Shown: positions 15,352 through 25,575, counted from the stretch's first letter. The stretch is DNA of 64,000 bases from Salinigranum halophilum (GCF_007004735.1 NZ_SSNL01000003.1:682001-746000); one strand, 5' to 3'. Notes: generated by a model not told the origin, from the sequence alone. Translations and numbers: made by a program.

Positions 15352-15749
15352 TGGAGGCACTGAAGGCCGACGTCACTCGTGGCCTCAATCGCGGCGCGCT
15401 CGTCACGTGTGCGGACAACACCGGAGCCCGTGAGCTGAAGGTCATCAGCGTCCACGGCTACTCCGGCACGAAGAACCGACAGCCCTCGGCGGGTATCGGC
15501 GACAAGGTGACCGTCTCGGTCACCAAGGGTACCCCCGAGATGCGCCGTCAGGTGCTCGAGGCCGTCATCGTCCGACAGCGGAAGACGATTCGACGACCCG
15601 ACGGCACGCGCGTGAAGTTCGAAGACAACGCGGCCGTCGTCATCGACGAGATGGAAGAGCCGCGTGGGACCGAGATCAAGGGTCCCATCGCGCGCGAGGT
15701 TGCCGAACGCTTCGGGAGCATCGCATCGACAGCGACGATGATCGTCTAA
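15351..15749 (+). CDS. rpl14: Ribosomal protein uL14
   Basis: Large-subunit protein uL14, 132 residues, on the subunit interface. It shows [49 protein letters not shown] and the ending [18 protein letters not shown]. Its ATG overlaps the stop of uS17 (TGATG). Confidence 0.98.
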   Translation: MEALKADVTRGLNRGALVTCADNTGARELKVISVHGYSGTKNRQPSAGIGDKVTVSVTKGTPEMRRQVLEAVIVRQRKTIRRPDGTRVKFEDNAAVVIDEMEEPRGTEIKGPIAREVAERFGSIASTATMIV

Positions 15750-15762
15750 CCATAGAACAGCA

Positions 15763-16140
15763 ATGACGAAACAACCACGAAAACAGCGAAACCGGACGCG
15801 CGACGCGCCGCTCCACGAGCGGCACAAGCAGGTCCGTGCCACGCTTTCGGACGACCTCCGCGAGGAGTACGGTCGGCGCAACGCCCGTGTCAACGAGGGC
15901 GACACCGTCGAAGTGCTCCGCGGGGACTACGCCGGCGAGTCCGGCGAGGTCATCGCGGTCGACCTCAAGAAAGCGGTCGTCCACGTCGAGGACGTGACCG
16001 TCGAGAAGGCCGACGGCGAGGAAGTGCCGCGGCCGCTCGACGCATCGAACGTCCGCATCACGACACTCGAGTTCCACGAGGACGACGACCGCCGCGAGGC
16101 GCGACTCCGCGCGACGGAAGCGGAGGAGGATAACGAATGA
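15763..16140 (+). CDS. rpl24: Ribosomal protein uL24
   Basis: Large-subunit protein uL24, 125 residues, an assembly initiator. The KOW motif spans about residues 44-70 ([21 protein letters not shown]). The N-terminus [15 protein letters not shown] is usual for the archaeal/eukaryotic type. The last 25 residues are acidic. A 13-base spacer separates it from uL14; its stop overlaps the eS4 start (ATGA). Confidence 0.97.
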   Translation: MTKQPRKQRNRTRDAPLHERHKQVRATLSDDLREEYGRRNARVNEGDTVEVLRGDYAGESGEVIAVDLKKAVVHVEDVTVEKADGEEVPRPLDASNVRITTLEFHEDDDRREARLRATEAEEDNE

Positions 16141-16853
16141 CGCGACACCAGAAGCGACTCTCGGTCCCGAACACGTGGCCGGTCGAACGGAAAGAATCGA
16201 CCTGGACCGTCAAGGCCGGCGCCGGCCCGCACGGTGAGGCGGGGGTTCCCCTGCTCATCCTGCTGCGGGACGTCCTCGGCTACGTCGACTCCAAGAAGGA
16301 AGCGCGCTACGCGCTCAACCAGGACAGTGTGCTGGTCAACGGCGTCGCGGTGTCGGACGAGTCCCGTCCCATCGGGATGTTCGACATCGTCGCCTTCACC
16401 CAGCGCGACGAGTACTACCGGGTCTTCCCCGACGAAGGGGGCCGCCTGGCGCTGACGCCCATCTCTGCCGACGCGGCCGACAGCCGCCTCGGCAAGGTGG
16501 TCCGCAAGCAGCAGGTGAAAGGTGGTGCCTTCCAGCTCACGCTCCACGACGGGACGAACGTCCGCGTCGAGGAGGGGAGCGACTACTCGACGAACGACTC
16601 CGTCGTCGTCGACAACGAGACGAAGGAGATCGTCGCCCACTTCGGCTACGAGGAGGGCGCGCTCGTCACGGCCGTCGACGGCCAGCACGCCGGCGAGATC
16701 GGCGAGGTCGCCGAGATCACGGTCACGCCCGGCAGCGGCTCCAACACCGTCCGCGTCGTGCGCGACGACGACAGCGAGTTCGAGACCATCGAACAGTACG
16801 TCGTCGTCATCGACGAGAACTTCACCGGCGGGTCGGAGGAGGGTGACGACTGA
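16137..16853 (+). CDS. rps4e: Ribosomal protein eS4
   Basis: Archaeal/eukaryotic small-subunit protein eS4, 238 residues. It opens with [19 protein letters not shown], followed by an S4-like RNA-binding segment ([18 protein letters not shown]), the [16 protein letters not shown] stretch and a C-terminal KOW-like region ([17 protein letters not shown]). It overlaps both neighbours by a few bases (ATGA at the start, TGATG at the end). Confidence 0.97.
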   Translation: MTRHQKRLSVPNTWPVERKESTWTVKAGAGPHGEAGVPLLILLRDVLGYVDSKKEARYALNQDSVLVNGVAVSDESRPIGMFDIVAFTQRDEYYRVFPDEGGRLALTPISADAADSRLGKVVRKQQVKGGAFQLTLHDGTNVRVEEGSDYSTNDSVVVDNETKEIVAHFGYEEGALVTAVDGQHAGEIGEVAEITVTPGSGSNTVRVVRDDDSEFETIEQYVVVIDENFTGGSEEGDD

Positions 16854-17389
16854 TGTCGTCTGACTCCGACGCGGGCTTCCACGAGATGCGACAGCCCGCC
16901 GTCGAGAAGGTCGTCGTCCACATGGGCGTCGGCACCGGCGGCCGCGAACTCGCGAACGCCGAGGACATCCTCGGCGAGGTCGCGGGCCAAGAGCCGGTCC
17001 GGACGCAGTCGAAGCGTGCCAGCCAGGACTTCGGTGTCCGCCGGGGCGAACCCGTCGGCGCGAAGGTCACCCTGCGCGGGACGGTCGCCGAGGAGTTCCT
17101 CGAGACGGCGCTGCCGCTGACGGAACTCTCCGCCACGCAGTTCGACGAGTACGGGAACTTCAGCTTCGGCGTCGCCGAGCACACCGAGTTCCCGAGCCAG
17201 GAGTACGACCCCAACATCGGGATCTACGGGCTGGACGTGACGGTCAACCTCGTCCGCCCCGGCTACCGCGTGCGCAAGCGCGACAAGGCAGCCAGTTCCA
17301 TCCCGTCGCGCCACAAGCTCACTCCCGAGGACGCCATCGCGTTCGTCGAGAGCGAGTTCGGCGTCGACGTGGAGGTGAGCGAAGAATGA
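16853..17389 (+). CDS. rpl5: Ribosomal protein uL5
   Basis: Large-subunit protein uL5, 178 residues, which binds 5S rRNA and the P-site tRNA. The N-terminus is [21 protein letters not shown]; later blocks are [24 protein letters not shown] and the C-terminal [23 protein letters not shown]. Start and stop overlap the neighbouring genes, indicating coupled translation. Confidence 0.97.
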   Translation: MSSDSDAGFHEMRQPAVEKVVVHMGVGTGGRELANAEDILGEVAGQEPVRTQSKRASQDFGVRRGEPVGAKVTLRGTVAEEFLETALPLTELSATQFDEYGNFSFGVAEHTEFPSQEYDPNIGIYGLDVTVNLVRPGYRVRKRDKAASSIPSRHKLTPEDAIAFVESEFGVDVEVSEE

Positions 17390-17559
17390 GCGAAAGTGAG
17401 ACAGAGACGGGCGAGCACGCCTCGCGACGCACCGGCATCGAGCGCGAGTGCCGTCGCTGCGAACGGAAGCAGGGCCTGGTCGGGAAGTACGACATCTTCC
17501 TCTGCCGGCAGTGCTTCCGCGAGGTCGCCCGCAACATCGGATTCAAGAAGTATCGATAA
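17386..17559 (+). CDS. rps14: Ribosomal protein uS14, zinc-binding
   Basis: Small-subunit protein uS14 of the head, 57 residues. Two CxxC pairs, C22-R-R-C25 and C40-R-Q-C43, bind zinc in archaeal members; the ending [15 protein letters not shown] is diagnostic. Its start overlaps the uL5 stop (ATGA). It lies in the conserved place between uL5 and uS8. Confidence 0.95.
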   Translation: MSESETETGEHASRRTGIERECRRCERKQGLVGKYDIFLCRQCFREVARNIGFKKYR

Positions 17560-17561
17560 CC

Positions 17562-17954
17562 ATGGCGGACAACGATCCACTCAGCAACGCGCTCTCCGGC
17601 GTGAACAACGCCGAGAGCGTGGGCCATCTGAGCCACACGGTACAGCCCGCCTCGAACGTCATCGGCTCCGTCCTCGAGGTCTTCTACGACCGCGGGTACA
17701 TCGACGGCTTCGAGTTCGTCGACGACGGCAAGGCCGGTAACTTCGAGGTCGAACTGAAAGGCGCGATCAACAAGTGTGGCGCCGTGAAGCCCCGGTACAC
17801 CACCGGAGCCGACGAGTACGAGAAGTGGGAGAAGCGATACCTCCCGGCCCGCGACTACGGGACACTCATCGTCTCGACGAGTCACGGTGTCATGAGCCAC
17901 TACGAGGCCCGTGAGGAGGGCCTCGGTGGCCAGGTGATCGCCTACGTCTACTGA
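17562..17954 (+). CDS. rps8: Ribosomal protein uS8
   Basis: Small-subunit protein uS8, 130 residues, which binds helix 21 of 16S rRNA. It begins [18 protein letters not shown] and ends with the classical [18 protein letters not shown] segment. The central YLPARDYG is archaeal. ATG 17562 is two bases after the uS14 stop; the frame open further upstream has no homology. Confidence 0.97.
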   Translation: MADNDPLSNALSGVNNAESVGHLSHTVQPASNVIGSVLEVFYDRGYIDGFEFVDDGKAGNFEVELKGAINKCGAVKPRYTTGADEYEKWEKRYLPARDYGTLIVSTSHGVMSHYEAREEGLGGQVIAYVY

Positions 17955-17956
17955 TC

Positions 17957-18496
17957 ATGACGCGAATAGAACTCGACATCCCCGACGACGTCTCCGCCGA
18001 GATGGACCACCTCACGCTCACCGTCGAGGGGCCGGAAGGAAGCGTCTCCCGACGCCTCTGGTACCCCGACATCAGCGTCAGCGTGGACGACGGCGTAGTC
18101 GTCATCGAATCGACGGCCGAAGACGCAAAGACCAACGCGACCGTGGGCACGTTCGAGAGCCACGTGCGGAACATGTTCCACGGCGTCACCGAGGGGTGGG
18201 AGTACAAGATGGAAGTCTTCTACGCTCACTTCCCGATGCAGGTCTCTGTCGACGGTGGCCACGTGGTCATCGAGAACTTCCTCGGCGAGAAGGCCCCGCG
18301 CCGCGCGCAGATCCGCGGCGACACCGACGTACAGGTCGACGGCGAGGAAGTCACCCTCTCCGGTCCGAACAAAGAGGACGTCGGCCAGACCGCGGCCGAC
18401 ATCGAGCAGCTCACCCGTGTGAAGGACAAGGACACCCGCGTGTTCCAAGACGGCGTCTACATCACGGAGAAGCCGACGGCGGCAGGAGGTGCCTAG
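17957..18496 (+). CDS. rpl6: Ribosomal protein uL6
   Basis: Large-subunit protein uL6, 179 residues, two repeated alpha/beta domains near the factor-binding centre. Visible marks are LTVEGPEGSVSRRLWYP, VGTFESHVRNMFHGVTEGWEYKM and NFLGEKAPRRAQIRGDTDVQVDG. It starts two bases after uS8 and abuts eL32. Confidence 0.97.
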   Translation: MTRIELDIPDDVSAEMDHLTLTVEGPEGSVSRRLWYPDISVSVDDGVVVIESTAEDAKTNATVGTFESHVRNMFHGVTEGWEYKMEVFYAHFPMQVSVDGGHVVIENFLGEKAPRRAQIRGDTDVQVDGEEVTLSGPNKEDVGQTAADIEQLTRVKDKDTRVFQDGVYITEKPTAAGGA

Positions 18497-19219
18497 ATGT
18501 CCGCTGACGAAGAAGGACCCATCGAACTCGAAGACATCAGTGGTGTCGGCCCGTCGAAAGCGGACGCGCTCCGCGAGGCCGGCTACGAGTCGGTCGAGGA
18601 CGTCAAGGCCGCGAGCCAGTCCGAACTCTCGGAGGTCGACGGTATCGGCAACGCGCTCGCCGCGCGTATCAAAGCCGACGTCGGCGGCCTCGAAGTGTCC
18701 GAGGAGACCGAGGCAGAGGTCGAAGACGAGACCGAAGCCGAGGTCGAAGCCGAAGAGGCCGAAGACGTCCCGACGAAGACCGTCCCCCGCGGCCACGCGG
18801 ACAAGACGCCGGAACTGGACGACGCGACCGAGCGGGCGCTCACGCAGAAGCACCGCGAGGGCAAGCCGCAGTTCAACCGGCAGGACTACCACATGAAGAA
18901 GCGGACGCCGACGTCGTGGCGGAAGCCACGCGGTAACCTCTCGAAGCAGCGCCGCGGCTACAAAGGCAAAGGCGACATGGTCGAGGCGGGCTTCCGCTCG
19001 CCGAAGGCCGCACGCGGACTGCACCCCTCGGGCTTCGAGGAGGTCCGCGTCCACAACACGGACGACCTCGAGGGTGTCGACGGCGACACCCAGGCCGTCC
19101 GCATCGCCTCGTCGGTCGGTGCCCGCAAGCGCGAGCGCATCGAAGACGAGTGCGAGGACCGTGAGATTCGCGTCCTCAACCCGACCTACATCGAGGTCGA
19201 AGTGGAGGGAGACGAATGA
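18497..19219 (+). CDS. rpl32e: Ribosomal protein eL32 with helix-hairpin-helix extension
   Basis: Archaeal/eukaryotic large-subunit protein eL32, 240 residues. The conserved core is C-terminal, from about residue 125 ([21 protein letters not shown]). The first 65 residues form two helix-hairpin-helix repeats ([17 protein letters not shown] and [13 protein letters not shown]), followed by an acidic linker. Haloarchaeal eL32 proteins are known to carry this extension; other archaeal ones lack it. Its stop overlaps the eL19 start. Confidence 0.96.
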   Translation: MSADEEGPIELEDISGVGPSKADALREAGYESVEDVKAASQSELSEVDGIGNALAARIKADVGGLEVSEETEAEVEDETEAEVEAEEAEDVPTKTVPRGHADKTPELDDATERALTQKHREGKPQFNRQDYHMKKRTPTSWRKPRGNLSKQRRGYKGKGDMVEAGFRSPKAARGLHPSGFEEVRVHNTDDLEGVDGDTQAVRIASSVGARKRERIEDECEDREIRVLNPTYIEVEVEGDE

Positions 19220-19671
19220 CGGACCTGAAAGCCCAGCGACGGATGGCCGCCGACGTCCTCGACGTCGGTGCCGACCGCGTCTGGATGGACCCCGAGGAAC
19301 AGGCCGAGATCGCCGACGCCATCACCCGCGAGGACGTCCGCGACCTGGTCGACCAGGGAACCATCCGCGTCAAGGACGCGAAGGGCAACTCGAAGGGACG
19401 CGCGCGCGAGCGCAAGGCCAAGCGCGACTACGGCCACCGCAAGGGTGCCGGTTCACGTCGCGGGAAGGCGGGTGCCCGCCAGAACAAGAAGAAGGCATGG
19501 ATCAGCCGGATTCGCGCACAGCGGAAACGTCTCCGCAACCTGCGCGACGACGGACCGCTGTCGGCCTCCGAATACCGCACGCTCTACAACAAGGCGAGCG
19601 GTGGGGAGTTCGACAGCGTCGACCGGCTCGAATCGTACATCGAGACGCATTACGGATACGAGGTGAAATAA
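19216..19671 (+). CDS. rpl19e: Ribosomal protein eL19
   Basis: Archaeal/eukaryotic large-subunit protein eL19, 151 residues. The pattern [25 protein letters not shown], the basic middle [17 protein letters not shown] and the [21 protein letters not shown] helix are diagnostic. It helps form an intersubunit contact. Both ends overlap neighbouring genes. Confidence 0.97.
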   Translation: MTDLKAQRRMAADVLDVGADRVWMDPEEQAEIADAITREDVRDLVDQGTIRVKDAKGNSKGRARERKAKRDYGHRKGAGSRRGKAGARQNKKKAWISRIRAQRKRLRNLRDDGPLSASEYRTLYNKASGGEFDSVDRLESYIETHYGYEVK

Positions 19672-20225
19672 TGGCGACAGGACCACGGTACAGAGTACCG
19701 ATGCGTCGTCGCCGCGAGTCCCGAACCGACTACCATCAGAGGTTGCGCCTGCTGAAATCAGGTAAGCCGCGGCTTGTCGCTCGCGTGAGCAACAAGCACG
19801 TCAGGGCGCAGCTGGTCACCCCGGGACCGCAGGGCGACGAGACACACGTGAGTGCCTCGAGCGAGGACCTCGCCGACTACGGCTGGGAGGCTCCCACGGG
19901 GAACCTTCCGAGCGCCTACCTCACGGGCTACCTCGTGGGCCTTCGGGCCCGCGAGGCCGGCCTCGAGGAAGCGGTGCTCGATATCGGCCTGAACACGGCG
20001 ACGCCTGGCAACAAGGTGTTCGCAGTACAGGAAGGCGCAATCGACGCCGGGCTCGACATCCCGCACAACGAGAGCGTGCTGGCGGACTGGTCGCGTAACC
20101 GCGGCGAGCACATCGCCGAGTACGCCGAGCAGCTCGACGAGCCGCTCTACAGCGGGGAGTTCGACGCCACGACACTGCCCGAGCACTTCGACAGCGTGCT
20201 CGAGCGACTTCAGGAGGACGCATGA
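19671..20225 (+). CDS. rpl18: Ribosomal protein uL18
   Basis: Large-subunit protein uL18, 184 residues, which binds 5S rRNA together with uL5. It begins [25 protein letters not shown], contains [18 protein letters not shown] and has the archaeal C-terminal extension rich in acidic residues. ATG 19671 overlaps the last base of the eL19 stop. Confidence 0.97.
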   Translation: MATGPRYRVPMRRRRESRTDYHQRLRLLKSGKPRLVARVSNKHVRAQLVTPGPQGDETHVSASSEDLADYGWEAPTGNLPSAYLTGYLVGLRAREAGLEEAVLDIGLNTATPGNKVFAVQEGAIDAGLDIPHNESVLADWSRNRGEHIAEYAEQLDEPLYSGEFDATTLPEHFDSVLERLQEDA

Positions 20226-20878
20226 GCAGAAGCAACAACGGATGGGAGCCGCGCACGCGGCTCGGCCGTATGGTACAGGACGGCGACATCACATCGATGG
20301 ACCAGGCCCTCGAGTCGGGCCTCCCCCTCAAGGAGCCCGAAATCGTCGACCAGCTCCTCCCCGGACTGGACGACGACGTGCTCGACATCAACATGGTCCA
20401 GCGCATGACCGACTCCGGCCGCCGGGTGAAGTTCCGGTGTGTCGTCGCGGTGGGTAACCGCGACGGCTACCTCGGCTACGCCGAGGGCCGCGACGACCAG
20501 GTCGGCGGCGCGATTCAGAAGGCCATCGAGGTCGCCAAGCTGAACATCATCAAGGTCGACCGCGGCTCGGGCTCGTGGGAGGACCGCGCCGGCGGGACCC
20601 ACTCGCTCACCCGGAAGGCAGAGGGCAAGGCCGGCTCCGTCACCGTCGAGATCATCCCCGCCCCGCGTGGGCTGGGGCTCGCGGCGTCGGAGACGACCCG
20701 GAGCATCCTCGAACTCGCCGGCGTGCAGGACGCGTGGACGAAGTCCCACGGCAACACCCGGACCACCGTGAACCTCGCGAAGGCCACCTACAACGCGCTG
20801 CGCAACGCGTCGCAGTCGCGCACGCCGCGCCGCGCGCGGCAGGTCCAGGCCGACGCCGAAGGGGAGGTGTCCGAGTGA
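20222..20878 (+). CDS. rps5: Ribosomal protein uS5
   Basis: Small-subunit protein uS5, 218 residues, part of the mRNA entry and decoding fidelity region. The core has [24 protein letters not shown], then [11 protein letters not shown]-like text (here [11 protein letters not shown]) and [23 protein letters not shown]. It overlaps uL18 by four bases and uL30 by one. Confidence 0.97.
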   Translation: MSRSNNGWEPRTRLGRMVQDGDITSMDQALESGLPLKEPEIVDQLLPGLDDDVLDINMVQRMTDSGRRVKFRCVVAVGNRDGYLGYAEGRDDQVGGAIQKAIEVAKLNIIKVDRGSGSWEDRAGGTHSLTRKAEGKAGSVTVEIIPAPRGLGLAASETTRSILELAGVQDAWTKSHGNTRTTVNLAKATYNALRNASQSRTPRRARQVQADAEGEVSE

Positions 20879-21342
20879 TGCAGGCCATCGTCCAGGTCCG
20901 CGGCGAGGTCGACATGAGCTCGGGCGTCCGCGACACGATGAAGATGCTCAACCTCCACGGGGTCAACCACTGCACGTTCGTCCCCGAGGAGGACACCTAC
21001 CGCGGCATGATCACGAAGGTGAACGACTGGGTCGCTCACGGTGAGCCCTCGGTCGACGTCGTCGAGACGCTCCTCAGAAAGCGCGCCGAGCCCATCGAGG
21101 GCGACGCCGACCTCGACGAGGCGTGGCTCGCAGACAACACCGACTACGACGACTTCGCCTCGCTCGCGGCGGCGCTCGTCGACGAGGAGACGACGCTGCG
21201 TGAGCAGGGTCTCTCTCCCGTGCTTCGGCTTCATCCCCCGCGTGGGGGCCACAAGGGCCTGAAGCACGCCGCCCCCGAGGGTGGTCAGCTCGGTAAGCAC
21301 TCGACTGAACAGATCGACGACCTCCTGGAGGCCATGCGATGA
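20878..21342 (+). CDS. rpl30: Ribosomal protein uL30
   Basis: Large-subunit protein uL30, archaeal long form of 154 residues (bacterial ones are about 60). It opens with QAIVQVRGEVDMSSGVRDTMKMLNLHGVNHC and ends with RLHPPRGGHKGLKHAAPEGG, which fits the archaeal extension. The ATG overlaps the uS5 stop; the stop overlaps the uL15 start. Confidence 0.97.
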   Translation: MQAIVQVRGEVDMSSGVRDTMKMLNLHGVNHCTFVPEEDTYRGMITKVNDWVAHGEPSVDVVETLLRKRAEPIEGDADLDEAWLADNTDYDDFASLAAALVDEETTLREQGLSPVLRLHPPRGGHKGLKHAAPEGGQLGKHSTEQIDDLLEAMR

Positions 21343-21857
21343 CATCGAAGAAACGACGCCAGCGTGGCTCCCGGACGCACAGTGGCGGCACCCACAAGAA
21401 CCGGCGTGGCGCCGGTCACCGTGGCGGTCGCGGCCGTGCGGGTCGGGCCAAACACGAGTTCCACAACTACGAACCGCTCGGCAAGCACGGCTTCAAGCGT
21501 CCCGAGGAGACGACGGACACCGTCAGCGAGGTTCGCGTCCAGAAGCTCGACGAGGACGCCGCACTCCTCGCTGCGGACGGGGTCGCCGAGGCCGACGGTG
21601 ACGCGTACCACATCGACGCGCGCGACGTCGCCGAGGACGGCTACTCGGTCGACGTCGTCAAGGTGCTCGGCGGCGGGCAGGTCCGCAACGAACTGCACGT
21701 CGTCGCCGACGCCTTCACCAGCGGGGCGCGCGAGCTCATCGAGGAGGCCGGCGGCAGCGCCGAGCTGACAGAGCGCGCACAGGAAGCGGCCGAGGCCGAG
21801 GCCGACGCCGAGTCGGAAACCGAAAACGCTTCAGACGACGAGGCGAACGGAGAGTAA
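21339..21857 (+). CDS. rpl15: Ribosomal protein uL15
   Basis: Large-subunit protein uL15, 172 residues. The first 45 residues are very basic and Gly-rich (SRTHSGGTHKNRRGAGHRGGRGRAGRAKHEF), as in all archaeal members; the globular part follows. An acidic tail of about 25 residues (EAEADAESETENASDDEANGE) closes it. Three bases separate it from secY. Confidence 0.97.
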   Translation: MTSKKRRQRGSRTHSGGTHKNRRGAGHRGGRGRAGRAKHEFHNYEPLGKHGFKRPEETTDTVSEVRVQKLDEDAALLAADGVAEADGDAYHIDARDVAEDGYSVDVVKVLGGGQVRNELHVVADAFTSGARELIEEAGGSAELTERAQEAAEAEADAESETENASDDEANGE

Positions 21858-21860
21858 CCC

Positions 21861-23333
21861 ATGGGATGGAAGGAGGCCGCCGAACCGGTGCTGACGCGGA
21901 TGCCCTCGGTCACCCGCCCGGAGGGGCACGTGCCCTTCCGCCGCAAGCTCGGGTGGACCGCGGGCATCCTCGTCCTGTATTTCTTCCTGACGAACGTCAC
22001 CCTGTTCGGGCTCGCGACGGGCTCGGAGGACTTCTTCGGGCAGTTCCGCTCGATCCTGGCGGGGTCACAGGGGTCGATCCTCCAACTGGGGATCGGTCCC
22101 ATCGTCACGGCGAGCATCGTGCTCCAACTGCTCGGCGGGGCCGACCTGCTCGGCCTCGACACGTCCGACCCCCGCGACCAGATCCTCTACCAGGGGCTGC
22201 AGAAGCTCCTGGTCGTGGTGATGATCGTCCTCACGGGGCTGCCGATGGTGTTCGCCGGGAACTTCCTCCCCGCGGACCCGGCGGTCGCGCAGTCGCTCGG
22301 CGTCGGTTCCAACAGCGTGAAGGGGCTCATCTTCGCGCAGATCGCCGTCGGCGGCATCCTCATCCTGTTCATGGACGAGGTCGTCTCGAAGTGGGGCGTC
22401 GGCTCCGGTGTCGGGCTGTTCATCATCGCCGGCGTCAGCCAGCAGCTCGTCGCCGGGCTGTTCAGCTGGGAGGCGCTCGGCCGGACCTCGGGCTTCTTCC
22501 CGACCTGGTTCGGCATCATCACCGGCTCCACTGAACTGCCGTCGGTCCTCACCGCCGAGGGCCTCCAGGCGCTGTTCCTCGGACAAGGGCAGATCCTCGC
22601 GCTCATCACGACGCTGCTCATCTTCGGCATCGTCGTGTACGCCGAGTCCGTCCGCGTCGAGATTCCCCTCTCGCACGCCCGCGTGAAGGGTGCCCGCGGT
22701 CGGTTCCCGGTGAAGCTCATCTACGCGAGTGTCCTGCCGATGATTCTCGTTCGCGCCCTGCAGGCGAACGTCCAGTTCCTCGGCCGGATTCTCAACTCCC
22801 AACTCGCGGCGATGCCGGCGTGGCTCGGTCAGTACAACGCGAACGGACAGGTCACCGGTGGCCTGTTCTACTTCCTCGCGCCCATCCAGACCCGTGCGGA
22901 CTGGATGTGGTTCCTCGGGCTCACGTCGAACGAGCCGTGGGAGATCATGATCCGGATCCTCGTGGACCTGACGTTCATGATCATCGGCGGTGCCATCTTC
23001 GCCATCTTCTGGGTCGAGACGACGGGGATGGGCCCCGAAGCGACGGCCCGGCAGATCCAGAACTCCGGGATGCAAATTCCCGGCTTCCGGCGGAACCCAC
23101 AGGTCATCGAGAAGGTCATGGAGCGGTACATCCCGCAGGTGACGGTCATCGGCGGGGCGCTCGTCGGCCTGCTCGCCGTCGCGGCGAACATGCTCGGCAC
23201 CATCGGCCAGGTCTCCGGAACGGGGCTGCTGCTGACGGTCTCCATCACGTACAAACTGTACGAGGAGATCGCCGAAGAGCAGCTGATGGAGATGCACCCG
23301 ATGATGCGCCAGATGTTCGGCGGCGGTAACTGA
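21861..23333 (+). CDS. secY: Preprotein translocase subunit SecY
   Basis: Channel subunit of the SecYEG/Sec61 translocon in the cytoplasmic membrane, 490 residues with ten hydrophobic segments. The N-terminus has RPEGHVPFRRKLGWT; the lateral-gate region contains LQLGIGPIVTASIVLQLLGG and YQGLQKLL. The cytosolic loop GARGRFPVKLIYASVLPMILV precedes helix 7. The last gene of the translation operon, as expected in archaea. After it comes a T-rich stretch (about 23351-23372) that could end the transcript. Confidence 0.97.
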   Translation: MGWKEAAEPVLTRMPSVTRPEGHVPFRRKLGWTAGILVLYFFLTNVTLFGLATGSEDFFGQFRSILAGSQGSILQLGIGPIVTASIVLQLLGGADLLGLDTSDPRDQILYQGLQKLLVVVMIVLTGLPMVFAGNFLPADPAVAQSLGVGSNSVKGLIFAQIAVGGILILFMDEVVSKWGVGSGVGLFIIAGVSQQLVAGLFSWEALGRTSGFFPTWFGIITGSTELPSVLTAEGLQALFLGQGQILALITTLLIFGIVVYAESVRVEIPLSHARVKGARGRFPVKLIYASVLPMILVRALQANVQFLGRILNSQLAAMPAWLGQYNANGQVTGGLFYFLAPIQTRADWMWFLGLTSNEPWEIMIRILVDLTFMIIGGAIFAIFWVETTGMGPEATARQIQNSGMQIPGFRRNPQVIEKVMERYIPQVTVIGGALVGLLAVAANMLGTIGQVSGTGLLLTVSITYKLYEEIAEEQLMEMHPMMRQMFGGGN

Positions 23334-23413
23334 CCACTGCCTGCCGACCCTTCTGGCGGTTCTTTCTTCCCGGCGCGAGGCTCTTTAGTCGCGCGTCCGT
23401 GTTCTCACGCGAG

Positions 23414-24712
23414 ATGGAGTTTCCCGACCGCGACGTCGTCGCCTCGCTCCTCGACGCCCAGCCGCTGCCGTCGTTCGTCCGCGTCGACCACGACCCGTCG
23501 TCGACGACACTCTCCGAGCCGACGACCCACGTCCGCGATGCGCTCGCGCGGCTCGACCTCGATTCGCTCGCCCCCGGCGCGCGCGTCGCCGTCGGTGTCG
23601 GGAGCCGCGGCATCCACCGCATCGACGAGTACGCGGCAACCGTCGTCACCGCACTCACCGAACGGGGGTTCGACCCGGTCGTCGTCCCGGCGATGGGGAG
23701 TCACGGGGGAGCCACCGCCGAGGGCCAGCGCGAGACTCTGGCGTCGCTCGGTGTCACCGAGACGCGCGTCGGTGCCCCCATCGACGCGCGGATGGACGTC
23801 GAGCGGGTCGACGAGGTCCGCGTCGGGGAGACGTCGTATCCGGTGTTCGTCGCCTCGGCCGCACTCGACGCGGACGGGGTCGTCGTCATCAACCGCGTGA
23901 AGCCCCACACGAACTTCTCGGGCCGCATCGAGAGCGGCCTCTGCAAGATGCTCGTCGCGGGGCTCGGTAAACAGCGGGGCGCGAGCGCCTTTCACGCGAC
24001 GGCGCTCACCGAGGGCTACGTCCCGGCGCTGGAGGCGGCGTTCGCGGCCATCTCGTCGGCCGTCCCGCTGGTGGGCGGCATCGCACTCGTCGAGAACGCC
24101 GACGAGGAGACCGCACACGTCGAGGCCCTCTCCGGGGCCGAGCTACTCGACCGCGAACCCGCGCTGCTGGCACGCGCCTCCGAGGAGATGGCGACCCTCC
24201 CGGTGGACGATATCGACCTGCTCGTCGTCGACGAACTCGGCAAGGACGTCTCGGGGGCGGGGATGGACACGAACGTCATCGGTCGCTACCGCGTCCTGAA
24301 CGCGCCCGACCCCGACACCCCGCGAATCAAACTTATCTACGCACGGGGGCTCACCGACCGCACAGAGGGCAACGGCAACGGAATCGGCCTCGCCGACCTC
24401 ACTCGCCGGGTCGCCGTCGACCAGCTCGACTTCCAGAAGACGTACGCGAACGCGCTGACGAGCGGGTCGCTGGCCAAAGCGAAGCTACCCGTGGTCGCGC
24501 CCGACGACGAACTCGCGCTTCGCATCGCGCTGTCCGCGCTGGGGAGTCCCGCCCCCGAGACGGTCCGGGTCGTCTGGATACACGACACACAGGAGCTGGG
24601 TGAGCTGTTCGTCTCCAGCGGCGTCGTCGACGACCTCCCGGACACGGCGACGGTGACTGGCGAGGTGGCACTCGCGTTCGACGACGGGACGGCCCGGTTC
24701 GACCCGCGCTGA
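23414..24712 (+). CDS. LarA-like (lactate racemase N-domain family) protein
   Basis: A 432-residue cytosolic protein resembling the LarA/DUF2088 family, whose founding member is nickel-pincer-dependent lactate racemase. It shows a Gly/Arg-rich VGVGSRGIHRIDEY segment, PAMGSHGGATAEGQ, and RVKPHTNFSGRIESGLCKML in the middle. The relation to true racemases is distant and no lar maturation gene lies nearby, so the reaction is unknown. ATG 23414 is preferred to the GTG at 23399 because a box A (CTTTAG, about 23383-23388) sits 26-31 bases ahead of it. Confidence 0.7.
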   Translation: MEFPDRDVVASLLDAQPLPSFVRVDHDPSSTTLSEPTTHVRDALARLDLDSLAPGARVAVGVGSRGIHRIDEYAATVVTALTERGFDPVVVPAMGSHGGATAEGQRETLASLGVTETRVGAPIDARMDVERVDEVRVGETSYPVFVASAALDADGVVVINRVKPHTNFSGRIESGLCKMLVAGLGKQRGASAFHATALTEGYVPALEAAFAAISSAVPLVGGIALVENADEETAHVEALSGAELLDREPALLARASEEMATLPVDDIDLLVVDELGKDVSGAGMDTNVIGRYRVLNAPDPDTPRIKLIYARGLTDRTEGNGNGIGLADLTRRVAVDQLDFQKTYANALTSGSLAKAKLPVVAPDDELALRIALSALGSPAPETVRVVWIHDTQELGELFVSSGVVDDLPDTATVTGEVALAFDDGTARFDPR

Positions 24713-24786
24713 CGCGCCGTCGGCTCGGCTCCGACCCGATTTCCGCTACGGCTAGTTTTTCACCGCTCTCGGGGGTACGGCGTGAC

Positions 24787-25575
24787 ATGGACTTACACAT
24801 CGAGGGAAACGCGGCGCTCGTGACCGCGTCGTCCAGCGGGCTGGGAAAGGCATCCGCGAAGGCACTCGCCCGCGAGGGGGTGAACGTCGTCGTCAACGGA
24901 CGTGACGAGGCGCGCCTCGCGGACGCGGCGGCCGAGGTCCGGGAGGTCGCGACCGGCGAGGTCGTCGCGCAGCCGGGAGACATCACGGACCCCGAGGACG
25001 TCTCGACGCTGGTCGCGACCACCGTCGAGGAGTTCGGCGGGCTCGACCACCTCGTGACGAGCGCCGGTGGGCCGCCGTCGGGCGCGTTCCTCGACACCGA
25101 CGACGAGGACTGGTACGACGCGTACGACCTCCTCGTCATGAGTGTCGTCCGCCTGGCACGCGAGGCCGCCCCGCACCTGCGTGAGGGTGACGGCGGCACC
25201 ATCGTCACCATCACCTCCCGGAGTGTCAAGGAGGCGCTCGATAGCCTCGTGCTCTCGAACTCGGTCCGGATGAGCGTCATCGGGCTGGAGAAGACGCTCT
25301 CGAAGGAGTTCGCCCCCGAGGTTCGGGCGAACGCCGTCCTGCCGGGCGCACACGAGACAGCGCGCATCCGCGAACTGGTCGAACAGGCCGTCGACCGCGG
25401 CGAGTACGACTCCTACGAGGCGGGCGTCAGCGGGTGGGCGGACAACCCCCTCGAACGCGTGGGCGACCCGATGGAACTCGGCAACACGGTCGCGTTCCTC
25501 TCCTCGCCGCAGTCGGGGTTCATCAACGGCACCGCCATCCCCATCGACGGCGGGAGTTCGGGGTCGAACCTGTGA
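24787..25575 (+). CDS. Atypical short-chain dehydrogenase/reductase
   Basis: A 262-residue SDR with the Rossmann nucleotide loop TASSSGLGK (13-21), the NGRD region that suggests NADP preference, an SAGG motif in place of NAG, and the terminal PIDGGSSGS. The catalytic Tyr and Lys of YxxxK are replaced: by alignment of the following helix they are S157 and R161 (SNSVR). Related BKR-like SDRs with these changes exist. Reductase activity by the usual mechanism is therefore doubtful. A TTTTT box (24755-24759) lies about 30 bases before the start. Confidence 0.85.
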   Translation: MDLHIEGNAALVTASSSGLGKASAKALAREGVNVVVNGRDEARLADAAAEVREVATGEVVAQPGDITDPEDVSTLVATTVEEFGGLDHLVTSAGGPPSGAFLDTDDEDWYDAYDLLVMSVVRLAREAAPHLREGDGGTIVTITSRSVKEALDSLVLSNSVRMSVIGLEKTLSKEFAPEVRANAVLPGAHETARIRELVEQAVDRGEYDSYEAGVSGWADNPLERVGDPMELGNTVAFLSSPQSGFINGTAIPIDGGSSGSNL

